In this document: positions 21,338 to 29,941 of the stretch, piece after piece
Layout of the letters: each line of letters starts with the position of its first letter
Position numbering within the stretch: the first letter of the stretch is position 1
Notes under the pieces: model-generated
What the model was told of the DNA's origin: nothing
What the model saw: the letters and a program-made list of their open reading frames with translations, nothing else
Database searches by the model: none
Source: Natronohydrobacter sp.
GTDB lineage: Bacteria > Pseudomonadota > Alphaproteobacteria > Rhodobacterales > Rhodobacteraceae
Reading direction: 5' to 3'
DNA length: 32,532 nt
Assembly (NCBI GenBank): GCA_020832555.1
Contig: JAFIEM010000034.1
Coordinates: 1 to 32,532 of the forward strand
Made by a program: the position numbers and the translations under genes

Positions 21338-21511
21338 ATGTTGATCTTCCAGTTTGCGTTGGCCATTTTTATCGGGCTGATTTTCGCGATTGCCGCCTTT
21401 GCCGGTGAACACGGTTTTGCAATATCGTTGCTGGTCTACAGCCTGACCGGTGCGGTAACACTTGTTCTGAGCATGGTTGCGACGATGATCTGGGCGGAAT
21501 GGCGAAACTGA
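21338..21511 (+). CDS. Small two-helix membrane protein (57 aa)
   Basis: The reading frame MLIFQFALAIFIGLIFAIAA, then FAGEHGFAISLLVYSLTGAV, ending WAEWRN, has two hydrophobic helices (residues ~2-21 and ~29-51) with a short polar turn. It looks like a small inner-membrane protein. The ribosome site is weak (AGCGAGAA). Upstream is a CtrA-like motif and downstream a strong inverted repeat, together suggesting a monocistronic gene. No family is recognised. Confidence 0.55.
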   Translation: MLIFQFALAIFIGLIFAIAAFAGEHGFAISLLVYSLTGAVTLVLSMVATMIWAEWRN

Positions 21512-21528
21512 ACGGACGGTCCATCCGC

Positions 21529-21578
21529 TCAGACCTTGCCGATCATGCGCGCGTGGCAATCAAGATCGGCAGGTCTGA
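21529..21578. terminator. Inverted repeat between the 57-aa gene and aroB
   Basis: Arms TCAGACCTTGCCGATC and GATCGGCAGGTCTGA (one bulged T) are separated by about 19 bases. Placed just after the stops of two convergent genes, it is a likely bidirectional terminator. Confidence 0.6.
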
Positions 21579-21593
21579 TGCACAGGCATTTTG

Positions 21594-22715
21594 TCAACGG
21601 CGCGCAGCCAGCGCGTCATTCAGCAGTCCCAGCAGTTTGTCGGATGGCACATCATCGCAGACAAAGGCCGCGCCGATATCGCGCGCGAGGATAAAGCGCA
21701 ACCGGCCATCCTGCACTTTCTTGTCCTGTCCCATCAGGCCGATCAGCGCCTCTGCCCCCGGCAGATCGCCGGGAATATCCGCGAGATCCGTGGTCATGCC
21801 CATGGCGCGCAGATGCGCGCGCACCCGGCCCGGAGTTTCCTGAGCACACAGTCCCATCCGGGCGGAAAGTTCATAGGCCAGTGCGCAACCGATCGCGACG
21901 CCCTCGCCGTGCAGCAGGCGATCAGTATAGCCTGTCGCAGCTTCAAGCGCATGGCAGAACGTATGGCCAAGATTCAGGAGCGCGCGTTCGCCCTGCTCGG
22001 TTTCGTCCCGCGCCACGATGCCCGCCTTCATCTCGACCGAGCGGCGCACTGCATATTGGCGCGCGACCTTGTCGCCGCGTGCCATTGCAGGTCCGTTGCG
22101 CTCCAGCCAGTCGAAAAAACCTGCATCGCCCAACAGGCCATATTTCACCACCTCGCCATAGCCCGCCAGAAAATCGCGCGCAGGCAGGCTGTCGAGCAGA
22201 TCGATATCCGCCAGCACAAGGCTTGGCTGGTGGAAGGCCCCCACAAGATTCTTGCCGTGGCGTGTGTTGATCCCGGTCTTGCCGCCAACTGAACTGTCCA
22301 CCTGCGCCAGAAGCGAGGTCGGCACCTGCACGAATCGTACACCGCGCCGCAGGATCGCGGCGGCGAAGCCCGCCAGATCGCCGATCACCCCGCCACCGAG
22401 TGCCACCACCATATCGCGGCGCTCGACCTTGGCATCCAGCAGCCATTCGACAGCTTCCGTCATCCCCTGCCAGCCCTTTGTGGCCTCGCCAGGGGTCAGC
22501 GCATGCGATTGAGCCGTGATCCCGTCGGCGGCAAGCCCTTTCTCAAGCGCCGCCAGATGCAACGCGCCGACGCGCGTCTCGGTCAGGATAGCAACCTGTT
22601 TGCGCGGCAAAAGCGGATCTATCAGCGCCCCGGCCTGCGCCAGAAGCCCCTGCCCGATCACCACATCATAAGCACGCGCGCCCAAGCGGACATGCACCCG
22701 GTCAATCTGAGTCAT
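21594..22715 (-). CDS. aroB: 3-dehydroquinate synthase
   Basis: A 373-residue enzyme of the shikimate pathway, converting DAHP to 3-dehydroquinate with NAD+ and a divalent metal. Diagnostic segments: VVALGGGVIGDLAGFAAA (residues 103-120, NAD-binding), VPTSLLAQVDSSVGGKTGIN (131-150, substrate phosphate site), GYGEVVKYGLL (185-195, metal-ligand Glu188) and LLNLGHTFCHALEA (metal-ligand histidines). The start overlaps the aroK stop by four bases (ATGA), so the two are translationally coupled, as in many alphaproteobacteria. Full length. Confidence 0.96.
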   Translation of the reverse strand: MTQIDRVHVRLGARAYDVVIGQGLLAQAGALIDPLLPRKQVAILTETRVGALHLAALEKGLAADGITAQSHALTPGEATKGWQGMTEAVEWLLDAKVERRDMVVALGGGVIGDLAGFAAAILRRGVRFVQVPTSLLAQVDSSVGGKTGINTRHGKNLVGAFHQPSLVLADIDLLDSLPARDFLAGYGEVVKYGLLGDAGFFDWLERNGPAMARGDKVARQYAVRRSVEMKAGIVARDETEQGERALLNLGHTFCHALEAATGYTDRLLHGEGVAIGCALAYELSARMGLCAQETPGRVRAHLRAMGMTTDLADIPGDLPGAEALIGLMGQDKKVQDGRLRFILARDIGAAFVCDDVPSDKLLGLLNDALAARR

Positions 22716-23257
22716 CCTGTCTGTCCTTCCAGCACATCCGGTCGGGTGAGCAATTCCGCCATGACCGCGCGGGCGGTGTCGGGAATGGCATAGCTGGCCC
22801 GCGCCTCGACCACCAGATCGGCCAGCGCATAAACTGGCGCACGGGCATCGAGCAGATCCGAGAGCGTCTGGCGCGGATTGTCCGTGCGCAGAAGGGGGCG
22901 CGTCGTCTTGTGGCGCACGCGCGCCCAGAGGAGATCCAGGTCCGCTTTCAGCCAGACGGATACGCCGAGATCCGTAATCAGCGCGCGTGTCTCGTCATTG
23001 AGGAAGGCGCCGCCCCCCACGGACAGCACCGAGGGCGTGTCCCGCAACAGTCGCGCAATCACCTCGGCCTCGCGCGCGCGAAAGAACGTCTCACCATCGC
23101 GGGCGAAGATTTCGGCTATGGTCATTCTGGACGCCGCGACGATTTCCTCGTCGGAATCGCGAAACGGAACTGACAGCATCCGCGCCAGTTCCTTGCCTAC
23201 TGCGGTCTTTCCCGCCCCCATCATGCCAACAAGCACGACTGTCTTGTGCAGTTTCAT
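22712..23257 (-). CDS. aroK: Shikimate kinase
   Basis: A 181-residue kinase, ATP-dependent phosphorylation of shikimate. P-loop GMMGAGKTAVGK (residues 11-22), substrate Asp in FRDSDEEI (about 34), ARDGETFFRAREAEV (substrate arginine), SVGGGAF (about 80-86, substrate glycines) and a lid region RHKTTRPLLRTDNPR. First gene of the aroK-aroB pair. The promoter would lie in the 144-base gap divergent from the small membrane-protein gene at 23402. The ATG at 23257 is the family start (MKLHKTVVLVG). Confidence 0.95.
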   Translation of the reverse strand: MKLHKTVVLVGMMGAGKTAVGKELARMLSVPFRDSDEEIVAASRMTIAEIFARDGETFFRAREAEVIARLLRDTPSVLSVGGGAFLNDETRALITDLGVSVWLKADLDLLWARVRHKTTRPLLRTDNPRQTLSDLLDARAPVYALADLVVEARASYAIPDTARAVMAELLTRPDVLEGQTG

Positions 23258-23401
23258 GCCAATCGCAACTCCCGTGACCCTACACTGTTCAACTTTTGTT
23301 GGCCTGTCTGTTTATTGTCGTGTTAATGCGGCATTGTCGACCGGAAAACCCCCCGAATGCAGGTCGCGAAAGAGGGGGAGGCGCGAGAAAGGCAGGCCGT
23401 A

Positions 23402-23536
23402 ATGAAATATATCTTCCGCTTGGTATTGATCCTTGTGATGCTGGCGGCGCTCGCTGTCGTGGGCTTTGCCTTTGTGGGTGATCTCTCGCCAAGCCGCGCT
23501 ACAGTGGAAACTCCGGTCATGCTGGAGGTGAATTGA
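23402..23536 (+). CDS. Small membrane protein (44 aa) heading the xerD operon
   Basis: The frame MKYIFRLVLILVMLAALAVV, then GFAFVGDLSPSRATVETPVM, LEVN has one hydrophobic helix with a short periplasmic tail. AAGGCAGG lies upstream of the ATG at 23402. Its stop overlaps the TTG start of the next gene by four bases, and its last codons contain that gene's GGAGG site, so the pair is coupled. I recall similar tiny proteins at this place in other Rhodobacteraceae, but no function. Confidence 0.7.
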   Translation: MKYIFRLVLILVMLAALAVVGFAFVGDLSPSRATVETPVMLEVN

Positions 23537-25104
23537 CCTCGGCGATGCGATATCGTCTGGCCTTTGTGCTGGGCCTTGCCTTTGTTCCTTGCTCTGGTTT
23601 CGCCCAGGGAAACGGTGAACCGCTTTCGGCGATCGACTGGCTGGAGCAGGCGCTGCGCGAACCTCCTCCTCCGGCGGTCGCACCTGAACCGCCGCCCCGG
23701 ATGATCGAACCTGCGCCAGTGCTGCCGGAATCGCATTTCGAGACCATCACTGTTGCCCCCCTGACGGGCGCGGAACCGGACGCAACCGGGCTGTTCACCG
23801 CAGAGCGCATCGGATTGCCGCGCGAGTTCTGGGGGCCGACCCCGCTGACCGAGATCATCGCAGCGGTCGAGGCCCTTCCCGGCGATACCTTGCCCAGTGC
23901 AGCGCGGCTGGGTTTGCGCCTGCTGATGGCAGAATTCGCCGCGCCGCATGGGCTGACGCTGGAAACGCGCGGAGCGCTTTTGCTGGCGCGCATCGACAAG
24001 CTGGTAAGCCTTGGTGCGCTGGAACAGGCCAGCCAGTTGATTGATGCAGCCCCTGAACCCAGCGCCGCGCTGCGCGCCCGCGCCTTCGACATCTCGCTTC
24101 TTCTGGGCGAAGAGGATCGCGCCTGCGCAAAGATGAGCGGGATGATCAGCGCGACCGAGGGACAGGCAGCACAGATCTTCTGCATGGCGCGGCGCGGCGA
24201 ATGGCAGACGGCCTGGTCCAGCCTGCAAGTGGCGCGAAGCCTGCGTCTGATCGACGAGATCGAGGCGGGCCTTTTGATGCGGTTTCTTGATGAAGAAGAA
24301 GCGGATTACCTGCCCCCGCCGCCGCAGAACATCACCCCGCTGGGCTGGCGGATACTGGAAGCGCTTGGCGATCCGGTTGCCACGACCAACCTGCCGGTCG
24401 CCTTCGCCCATGCGGATTTGCGCGGCGTGTCCGGCTGGCGCGCGCAGCTCGATGCGGCTGAGCGGTTGACGCGGATGGAAGTCTTGCAGGCCAACCGGTT
24501 GCATGGGCTGTACACCCAGCGCCGCCCCGCCGCTTCCGGCGGGATGTGGGAACGGGTGCGCGCGATGCAGGCGCTGGACAGGGCACTGGCCAGTGGTGAC
24601 ATTGACGTGATCAGTGCAGAACTGCTGAATGGATGGCCTCTCTTCGCTTCGGTCGAACTGGAAAGCGCGTTTGCCACGATCCATGCCGCAGCACTGGCAG
24701 ATTTACGCCTGACAGGCGCCGCATCTGAAATTCTGTGGTCGGCGCTGCTTTTGGCGCAGGAACGGCTTGACCGCGCAGCCCAGCTTGCCCCCGAGACCCC
24801 AACGGCGCGGTTCGTGATGGCGCTGGCAAGTGGTGCCCCCCTGCCCGAAATCGCAACGCCCGAGATGGCAAGCGCCGTCCGGCAGGGCTTTCAGGATGCG
24901 CCGCTGTCAGATCAGGCGCAATCGCAAATGCAGGAAGGTGCGCTTGGGCTGATGGTGCTCGATGCACTGAGCCAGATCGCACAGGCGGCGGCCGGCGACC
25001 CTGTGGCTGCGACACGCGGCTTGCAGCGTCTGCGGGCTGTGGGTCTTGACGCTGCCGCGCGGCAGATCGCGATCGAGTTGCTGCTGCTTGAACGGCGGGG
25101 CTGA
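23533..25104 (+). CDS. Conserved hypothetical secreted, helical-repeat protein
   Basis: A 523-residue protein. I choose TTG 23533 because GGAGG lies five bases upstream; ATG 23545 would be 17 bases away. The N-terminus (MRYRLAFVLGLAFVPCSGFAQG) is a signal peptide. Residues ~40-65 are proline-rich (EPPPPAVAPEPPPRM). The rest is alanine/leucine-rich helices (GLRLLMAEFAAPHG, ALLLARIDKLVSLGALEQAS, LLGEEDRACAKMSGMI), suggestive of TPR-like solenoid repeats though without clear consensus. Probably periplasmic. It sits between a tiny membrane protein and xerD in a tight operon (4 bases between its stop and the XerD start). Function unknown. Confidence 0.75.
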   Translation: MTSAMRYRLAFVLGLAFVPCSGFAQGNGEPLSAIDWLEQALREPPPPAVAPEPPPRMIEPAPVLPESHFETITVAPLTGAEPDATGLFTAERIGLPREFWGPTPLTEIIAAVEALPGDTLPSAARLGLRLLMAEFAAPHGLTLETRGALLLARIDKLVSLGALEQASQLIDAAPEPSAALRARAFDISLLLGEEDRACAKMSGMISATEGQAAQIFCMARRGEWQTAWSSLQVARSLRLIDEIEAGLLMRFLDEEEADYLPPPPQNITPLGWRILEALGDPVATTNLPVAFAHADLRGVSGWRAQLDAAERLTRMEVLQANRLHGLYTQRRPAASGGMWERVRAMQALDRALASGDIDVISAELLNGWPLFASVELESAFATIHAAALADLRLTGAASEILWSALLLAQERLDRAAQLAPETPTARFVMALASGAPLPEIATPEMASAVRQGFQDAPLSDQAQSQMQEGALGLMVLDALSQIAQAAAGDPVAATRGLQRLRAVGLDAAARQIAIELLLLERRG

Positions 25105-25108
25105 GCGC

Positions 25109-26041
25109 ATGGAGATTCTTGCCCAGCGTTGGATCTCGACCTTTCTTGACGCGCATGCGGCCGAACAGGGGTCCGCGCGGAACACACAACTGGCCTATGC
25201 GCGCGATCTGCGCGATTTCGCGGACTGGGCCGAGGACAAGGGACTGAGCGTCGAGACCCTCTGCCGCGCGGATATCGAAGCCTATCTTGTCCATTGCGAT
25301 GCACAGGGGCTGGCGGCTGCCACCCGCGCGCGCAGGCTGGCCGCGATCCGTCAGCTTTTTCGCTTCGCTTATGCCGAAGCCTGGCGCAAGGATGATCCGG
25401 CGAGCCGGATCAGCGGGCCGGGGAAGTCAAAGAAACTGCCGGTTACGCTCAGCCCTGCCGAAGTCGAGGCGCTTCTCGTTGCTGCGCGCAAGCTGGGCCG
25501 GTCCGAGGCCGAGCGCGCGCGCAATACCTGCCTGATGGAATTGCTCTACGCCACGGGGTTGCGCGTTACCGAACTGGTCAGCCTGCCCGTCGCGGCTGTG
25601 CGGGGCAATCCGCAGATGATCCTGGTACGCGGCAAGGGTGGCAAGGAACGCATGGTGCCGCTTTCTCTTCCGGCCCGCGACGCGCTGGAGATCTGGCTCG
25701 GGCATTGGGACGCGACCGCTGCCGAGGCGCGCGCCAAACGTCTGCCCGAGCCGCGTTTCCTCTTCCCTTCAAAAGGACGCGAGGGGCATCTGAGCCGGGT
25801 CACGTTCTTTCTGATGCTGCGCGAGATGGCGCTGCAGGCGGGGCTTGATCCCGCGCGCATCAGTCCGCATGTGCTGCGCCATGCCTTTGCCACGCATCTG
25901 CTGGCAGGCGGTGCCGATCTGCGCGCGATCCAGACGCTGCTGGGCCATGCCGATGTCTCGACAACCGAGATATACACACATGTTCTGGAAGAGCGGCTGA
26001 AAACGCTGGTGCTGGAGCATCACCCGCTGGCCAAGTCCTGA
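25109..26041 (+). CDS. xerD: Tyrosine recombinase XerD
   Basis: A 310-residue site-specific recombinase, which resolves chromosome dimers at dif with XerC. The N-terminal SAM-like core-binding domain spans about 1-95 (NTQLAYARDLRDFADWAEDK). The catalytic domain has R152 (ATGLRVTEL), K176 (RGKGGKER), H254 and R257 (SPHVLRHAFATHLL), H280 (LLGHADVSTT) and the nucleophile Y289 (EIYTHV). I use the ATG at 25109 (MEILAQRWISTFLDAH); the longer frame overlaps the previous gene. XerD rather than XerC is supported by the length, the HPxAxxLLxxG-type phrase near 258-267 and the operon context in Rhodobacterales. It converges on the amidoligase gene with only four bases between. Confidence 0.9.
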   Translation: MEILAQRWISTFLDAHAAEQGSARNTQLAYARDLRDFADWAEDKGLSVETLCRADIEAYLVHCDAQGLAAATRARRLAAIRQLFRFAYAEAWRKDDPASRISGPGKSKKLPVTLSPAEVEALLVAARKLGRSEAERARNTCLMELLYATGLRVTELVSLPVAAVRGNPQMILVRGKGGKERMVPLSLPARDALEIWLGHWDATAAEARAKRLPEPRFLFPSKGREGHLSRVTFFLMLREMALQAGLDPARISPHVLRHAFATHLLAGGADLRAIQTLLGHADVSTTEIYTHVLEERLKTLVLEHHPLAKS

Positions 26042-26045
26042 GCCT

Positions 26046-27014
26046 TCAGCTCCGCGTCAGATCAGACCAGCGCGACAGAACGTCCTCGCAAAAGTCAATC
26101 CAGTTCTGCCTGCGGGGCATGAACCTGTCGCGATGGGCCTGCCAGCCCGACGCCAGTTGCGCCAGCAACGCGGCATCAGCAGCGACACGCTCGACCAGCA
26201 CCCAGCGGTTCCATTCATAGGCCAGCGACCAGCCCGGATCGCCAAAGCGCGATTCCGCCAACCGGTAATGAAAAGTTGGTCGCCCGCCCTTGAGTTGGGA
26301 TTGCGGCACCTCGGTCAGCGCCTCGGGGCACAGATGTTCGAAAACAGGCAGCAAGTCGAGACCATAGCCGCGCGCCGGAGCCAACATGGCATAGAGACGC
26401 GCCAGATCCGGCACGGACCAGCGGGCCTGATCAGCCAGCGCATCAACCAGCGCGGCAGGCCAGGGATTGACGAATGGCAACGCGCGGCGCGCTGGATCGA
26501 GCGGGGCCGAGTTGCGCAACCAGTCCTCCAGCAAGGCATAGGCGCGGATGATCATGACCAGATTTTCCGCCCCGCCCGTCGGCACTTCGGGGTTCAGATG
26601 CACGCCAAAACCAAAGCCCAGCCGTGCCTGAGTGCCCATCCCGCCAGCCTCTTCAAGCGCTCTAGCCAAATCGGTCAAGGCCGCAAGCTGATCCTGTCCG
26701 AGGGGAGATGTGATGATCTCGACCGGCACCAGATCGCCCAACGCCTGCGTGGCAAGATCCTCCAACCAGGCTTTCTGCAAGGAAATATCCAGTTCGACCT
26801 GCACATCTCCATGGCGACCACCCTCGACAACGCAAGCGCGCGTGTTCAATGGGCGGATAGTGCCGCCCCAGAGACGCTGAATTAAAGTGGCTGTGTCACC
26901 CACACCCAGCCCTGAGAACTCGATTTCAATTCCCGTACGCCGGGTGGTGCTGCTTTCGCCAGCGTGGTCCGGTAGCGGCCAGTAATGGGCGCGCTCGATC
27001 CGGTCATGCAGCAT
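26046..27014 (-). CDS. Amidoligase family protein
   Basis: A 322-residue protein of the amidoligase family (glutamine-synthetase-like COOH-NH2 ligases). The landmarks I recall are all present: GIEIEFSGL (residues 28-36), GDVQVELD (69-76), VPVEIITSPL (97-105), GFGFGVHLNPEVP (133-145), RALPFVNPWPAALVDAL (177-193), and PTFHYRLAE then WNRWVLVE (246-254, 268-275). The ExE and HxN residues should bind Mg-ATP. The family is predicted to make isopeptide or gamma-glutamyl amides. AAGGGG lies seven bases before the ATG at 27014. It follows a GGCT-like gene after 24 bases, a linkage described for this family, and the two are downstream of murD and rarD. Confidence 0.85.
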   Translation of the reverse strand: MLHDRIERAHYWPLPDHAGESSTTRRTGIEIEFSGLGVGDTATLIQRLWGGTIRPLNTRACVVEGGRHGDVQVELDISLQKAWLEDLATQALGDLVPVEIITSPLGQDQLAALTDLARALEEAGGMGTQARLGFGFGVHLNPEVPTGGAENLVMIIRAYALLEDWLRNSAPLDPARRALPFVNPWPAALVDALADQARWSVPDLARLYAMLAPARGYGLDLLPVFEHLCPEALTEVPQSQLKGGRPTFHYRLAESRFGDPGWSLAYEWNRWVLVERVAADAALLAQLASGWQAHRDRFMPRRQNWIDFCEDVLSRWSDLTRS

Positions 27015-27038
27015 CGTAATGCCCCTTCCTGCCGCGTG

Positions 27039-27485
27039 TCAGTCCTGCACGGCCTCTATCCCTTCCGCCCCCTTGAGACGATAGACCCATGCGGGCGTTC
27101 CGTCCTCAAGCAGCATGAGATCACGGCGGTATTTTCGCCCGGTTCGTTCATAGCGGTCCAGTCGCGCCAACTCTTCAGGGCTGACGCGGAAGCGCACCCC
27201 GTCAAGCACCATGGCAGGTGCGCCGCGTAAATCGCGCCGGTCGCGTTGCCATCCGCGCAACTGCGCGGGCTCGGACGGAACGATACGCCCGACAACAACA
27301 AAGCGCACCACCGGATTGGTCAATGTGGCGAATCCGAATACATAGCTCTCCTCGTCCGGCACAGGTGGCGCATTCAAGTCCAGCCGTGGCAGATAGACCG
27401 GCGCGCGCGAGACCATCAGCAAGATCAGGGCAAGAAAGACGACAATCGCAAGCAAGAGAGATGGTTTCAAGGACAGCACGCTCAT
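27039..27485 (-). CDS. Membrane-anchored gamma-glutamylcyclotransferase (GGCT/AIG2)-like protein
   Basis: A 148-residue protein. Residues ~8-27 form one membrane helix (PSLLLAIVVFLALILLMVSR) with the rest likely periplasmic. The soluble part reads as a GGCT-like fold: YVFGFATLTNP (48-58), VVVGRIVPSE, MVLDGVRFRVSPEELARLDR, and the expected catalytic Glu in DRYE (E113), then YRRDLMLLEDGTPAWVYR. GGCT-type enzymes release 5-oxoproline from gamma-glutamyl amines or peptides. Paired with an amidoligase, the usual proposal is that one makes and the other edits a gamma-glutamyl-type bond. The anchor makes this member unusual. The start site is uncertain: there is no close ribosome site. Confidence 0.78.
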   Translation of the reverse strand: MSVLSLKPSLLLAIVVFLALILLMVSRAPVYLPRLDLNAPPVPDEESYVFGFATLTNPVVRFVVVGRIVPSEPAQLRGWQRDRRDLRGAPAMVLDGVRFRVSPEELARLDRYERTGRKYRRDLMLLEDGTPAWVYRLKGAEGIEAVQD

Positions 27486-27494
27486 GCGCTACAT

Positions 27495-28412
27495 CTAGCC
27501 CGCACCTTGCTGTGGCAAGGTTTTCTGCGCCAGTACGGCGCGACGCTTGCGCAACACTTCCCAGATATACAGCGCCATTGCACCCCAGATCATCGGAAAA
27601 GCGACTTGACGCGCACCCTCGAAAGGCTCGCGAAAAATGAAAACCGAAATCAGGAAGATCAGCGTCGGGATCGTATATCCGGCGATGGCAATGGTCGAGA
27701 GCGTGAGCCCCTTCGCACCATTGGCATAGAGCATGAGCGGGATCGCTGTAATCGCCCCGGCACCGATCAGGAGCGCCAGATCAAACGGACCGGCCTGCAG
27801 GATGAAAAGCGCGTCCTGCAAGTAAAGCCACAGCAGATAGCCCAGCGCGATGGGCAACAGGATGAGCGCCTCGAGTGCGAAACCCTGATTAGGGCCGATG
27901 GGGAGAGCTCGCTTGAAATACGCATACCCGCCCCAACTGAACACCAGCAGCAGCGCCCCCAAGGGCAACGATCCGGCCTCTAGTGTCAGCACCAGTACCG
28001 CCGCAGTGGCCAGCGCAACGGCTCCCCATTGCCGCAGACTGAGCTTGTCTCCCAGAAGCCCCGCGCCCAATGCGACCGCGAAAATCGGGTTGATGTAATA
28101 TCCAAGTGCGGCTTCCATCGCTTGCCCGGACTGGATCAGCCAGACATAGGTGATCCAGTTGACCGAAATCAGCGATGCCGTCACGAAGGCCATGCCCAAC
28201 ATCTTCGGGGTGCGCAGGGCTGCGCGCAGTTCTGTCGTGCGCCCGAGCCAGATCAGGATTACCAGCGCAACGGGCACAGCCCAGATCACACGATGCGCAA
28301 CGACTTCCACTGTAGGAACATGTGACAACACCTTGAAGTAAAATGGCAATGCCCCCCAGATCAGGAAGGCTGCCCCGGCGAAAGCAAAGCCGCGCGGGGT
28401 GTCTTCATGCAT
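27495..28412 (-). CDS. rarD: RarD-like EamA/DMT family transporter
   Basis: A 305-residue inner-membrane protein with about ten helices. The RarD pattern is clear: [20 protein letters not shown] near the N-terminus, [56 protein letters not shown], and a late [20 protein letters not shown]. Substrate is unknown; the family exports or imports small metabolites. I place the start at ATG 28412, overlapping the murD stop by eight bases. The upstream in-frame stretch is murD in the wrong frame. The GGCT-like gene follows after nine bases. Confidence 0.9.
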   Translation of the reverse strand: MHEDTPRGFAFAGAAFLIWGALPFYFKVLSHVPTVEVVAHRVIWAVPVALVILIWLGRTTELRAALRTPKMLGMAFVTASLISVNWITYVWLIQSGQAMEAALGYYINPIFAVALGAGLLGDKLSLRQWGAVALATAAVLVLTLEAGSLPLGALLLVFSWGGYAYFKRALPIGPNQGFALEALILLPIALGYLLWLYLQDALFILQAGPFDLALLIGAGAITAIPLMLYANGAKGLTLSTIAIAGYTIPTLIFLISVFIFREPFEGARQVAFPMIWGAMALYIWEVLRKRRAVLAQKTLPQQGAG

Positions 28413-29808
28413 TGGACAGACCTGCACGCACAGCAGCCATAAAGGCCTCTCCACGCTTTTCGAAATCAGGGAACTGGTCGAAACTGGCCGCAGCCGGGGC
28501 AAGCAGGACGACATCGCCCGGCTCTGCCTCGGCCATGGCCTGCGCGACGGCGTGTTCCATGGTTTCGCTGATCTCATGCGGGGTTTCCCCCAGTTGAAGC
28601 GCGAATTCGCGTGCCGAATGGCCAATCAGATAGGCTTTGCGCACGCGCGACAGATGCGGCGCAAGAGATGCGATACCACCGTCCTTGCCAAGCCCGCCCG
28701 CGATCCAGCGAATACGCTCGAAAGCCTGCAACGCCTGCGCGGCGCTGTCGACATTGGTGGCCTTGGAATCGTTGATGTAGCGCACGCCATTCGACTCCCC
28801 GACAAGCTGGCTGCGATGTGGCAGGCCGCTGAAGGTCGAAAGCGCATCCTCGATCAGACGCGGGGCCAACCCCAGAGAGCGCGCAACCGCATAGGCCGCG
28901 CAGGCATTCTGGTGATTATGCGCGCCGGGCAGCCCACGCATGGAGCGCAGGTCGATGGAAGCCATCTGCTTGCCGCGTCGGTATTCCGAGAGAAAACCCT
29001 TGCGCGCAAAGACATTCCAGCCCGGCCCGGTCAGCTTTTGTCCCGATGAGATGCGGATCACACGGGCATCTTCCGGGGCCTGAGACAGTTGGCCTGCGAG
29101 AAACTGCCCTTCGATCTCATCCACCCCGATCACGGCCCGATCCGGTCCACCCTCGGAAAAAAGCCTGCGCTTGGCCGCAAAATACCCGCCCATCCCGTTG
29201 TGGCGGTCCAGATGGTCCGGGGACAGGTTGGTGAAAACAGCGATATCGGGCGTCAGGGCGCGCGCAAGTTCCGTCTGATAGCTCGACAGCTCCAGCACAA
29301 TCACCTCGCCATCACGCGGCGGATCGATCGAGAGCACGCCCTTGCCGATATTGCCTGCCATCTGCGCCGGGCGTCCTGTCTCGGTCAGGATGTGGTGGAT
29401 CAGGGCCGTTGTCGTGGATTTTCCGTTCGATCCCGTCACGGCGACCACTTTCGGCGGCTGATCAAACTCCATCGTCGCGAGCGTCGAGAGTGACCGGAAG
29501 AACAACCCGATATCATTGTCCACCGGCACCCCGGCGGCCAGCGCGGCGGCGATAATGCGATTGGGCGCGGGATAGAGATGCGGGATGCCGGGGCTGGTGA
29601 TCAGTGTTGCGACCTGCGCCCAGTCCACGCGGCCCAGATCGGTCAGGACGATGCCTTCAGCTTCGGCCTTGGCACGCGCTTCGGGCGACTCGTCCCAGGC
29701 GAGCACGATGGCCCCACCGGCGCTGAGCGCCGCGCATGTGGCAAGGCCCGACCGGCCCAAACCCAGCACGGCGACTTGCTGCCCCTCATGGCCCTGCACT
29801 GCGATCAT
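28405..29808 (-). CDS. murD: UDP-N-acetylmuramoyl-L-alanine--D-glutamate ligase
   Basis: A 467-residue cytoplasmic Mur ligase that adds D-glutamate to UDP-MurNAc-L-Ala. The N-terminal Rossmann domain is [17 protein letters not shown] (12-28) and TSPGIP (71-76). The ATP-binding domain has [11 protein letters not shown] (125-135, P-loop K130), LELSSYQTE and [11 protein letters not shown] (Mg and carbamylated-lysine region). The C-terminal domain starts around FSGLPHRSQ...[10 protein letters not shown]-Glu and ATP-site motifs are complete. ATG 29808 gives the family's usual short N-terminus. It is head of a tight minus-strand run with rarD, the GGCT-like gene and the amidoligase. Confidence 0.96.
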   Translation of the reverse strand: MIAVQGHEGQQVAVLGLGRSGLATCAALSAGGAIVLAWDESPEARAKAEAEGIVLTDLGRVDWAQVATLITSPGIPHLYPAPNRIIAAALAAGVPVDNDIGLFFRSLSTLATMEFDQPPKVVAVTGSNGKSTTTALIHHILTETGRPAQMAGNIGKGVLSIDPPRDGEVIVLELSSYQTELARALTPDIAVFTNLSPDHLDRHNGMGGYFAAKRRLFSEGGPDRAVIGVDEIEGQFLAGQLSQAPEDARVIRISSGQKLTGPGWNVFARKGFLSEYRRGKQMASIDLRSMRGLPGAHNHQNACAAYAVARSLGLAPRLIEDALSTFSGLPHRSQLVGESNGVRYINDSKATNVDSAAQALQAFERIRWIAGGLGKDGGIASLAPHLSRVRKAYLIGHSAREFALQLGETPHEISETMEHAVAQAMAEAEPGDVVLLAPAAASFDQFPDFEKRGEAFMAAVRAGLSNA

Positions 29809-29913
29809 GGTTGTTTTCCCCGGCCGATATCCTGCCTTCTATCTGCGCCAAGTGATGAACATGTGCAAGACCGCTATCGGGTGACTTGCAGGCAGGGCGC
29901 GGCCGGGATAGGA

Positions 29914-29930
29914 TTGCTGCAATGCAGCAA
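29914..29930. promoter_or_regulatory. 17-bp palindrome before the permease gene, candidate operator
   Basis: TTGCTGCA-A-TGCAGCAA is a perfect inverted repeat placed directly upstream of the AAAGGA ribosome site of the GntP-like gene. It is the size and symmetry expected for a LacI-family operator, and the only local regulator gene is the convergent LacI-type protein. It could instead act on the mRNA as a hairpin. Confidence 0.4.
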
Positions 29931-29941
29931 AAGGACGTGAC

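Noticed and set aside
23323..24684. Long minus-strand open frame opposite the hypothetical secreted protein
   Set aside because: The plus frame has a ribosome site, signal peptide and operon coupling; the antisense frame is Arg/Gln/Pro-rich with no recognisable features.
14442..27485. GGT, GGCT-like and amidoligase as one gamma-glutamyl pathway cluster
   Set aside because: The GGT gene is over 10 kb away with many unrelated genes between on both strands; shared chemistry alone does not make a cluster.
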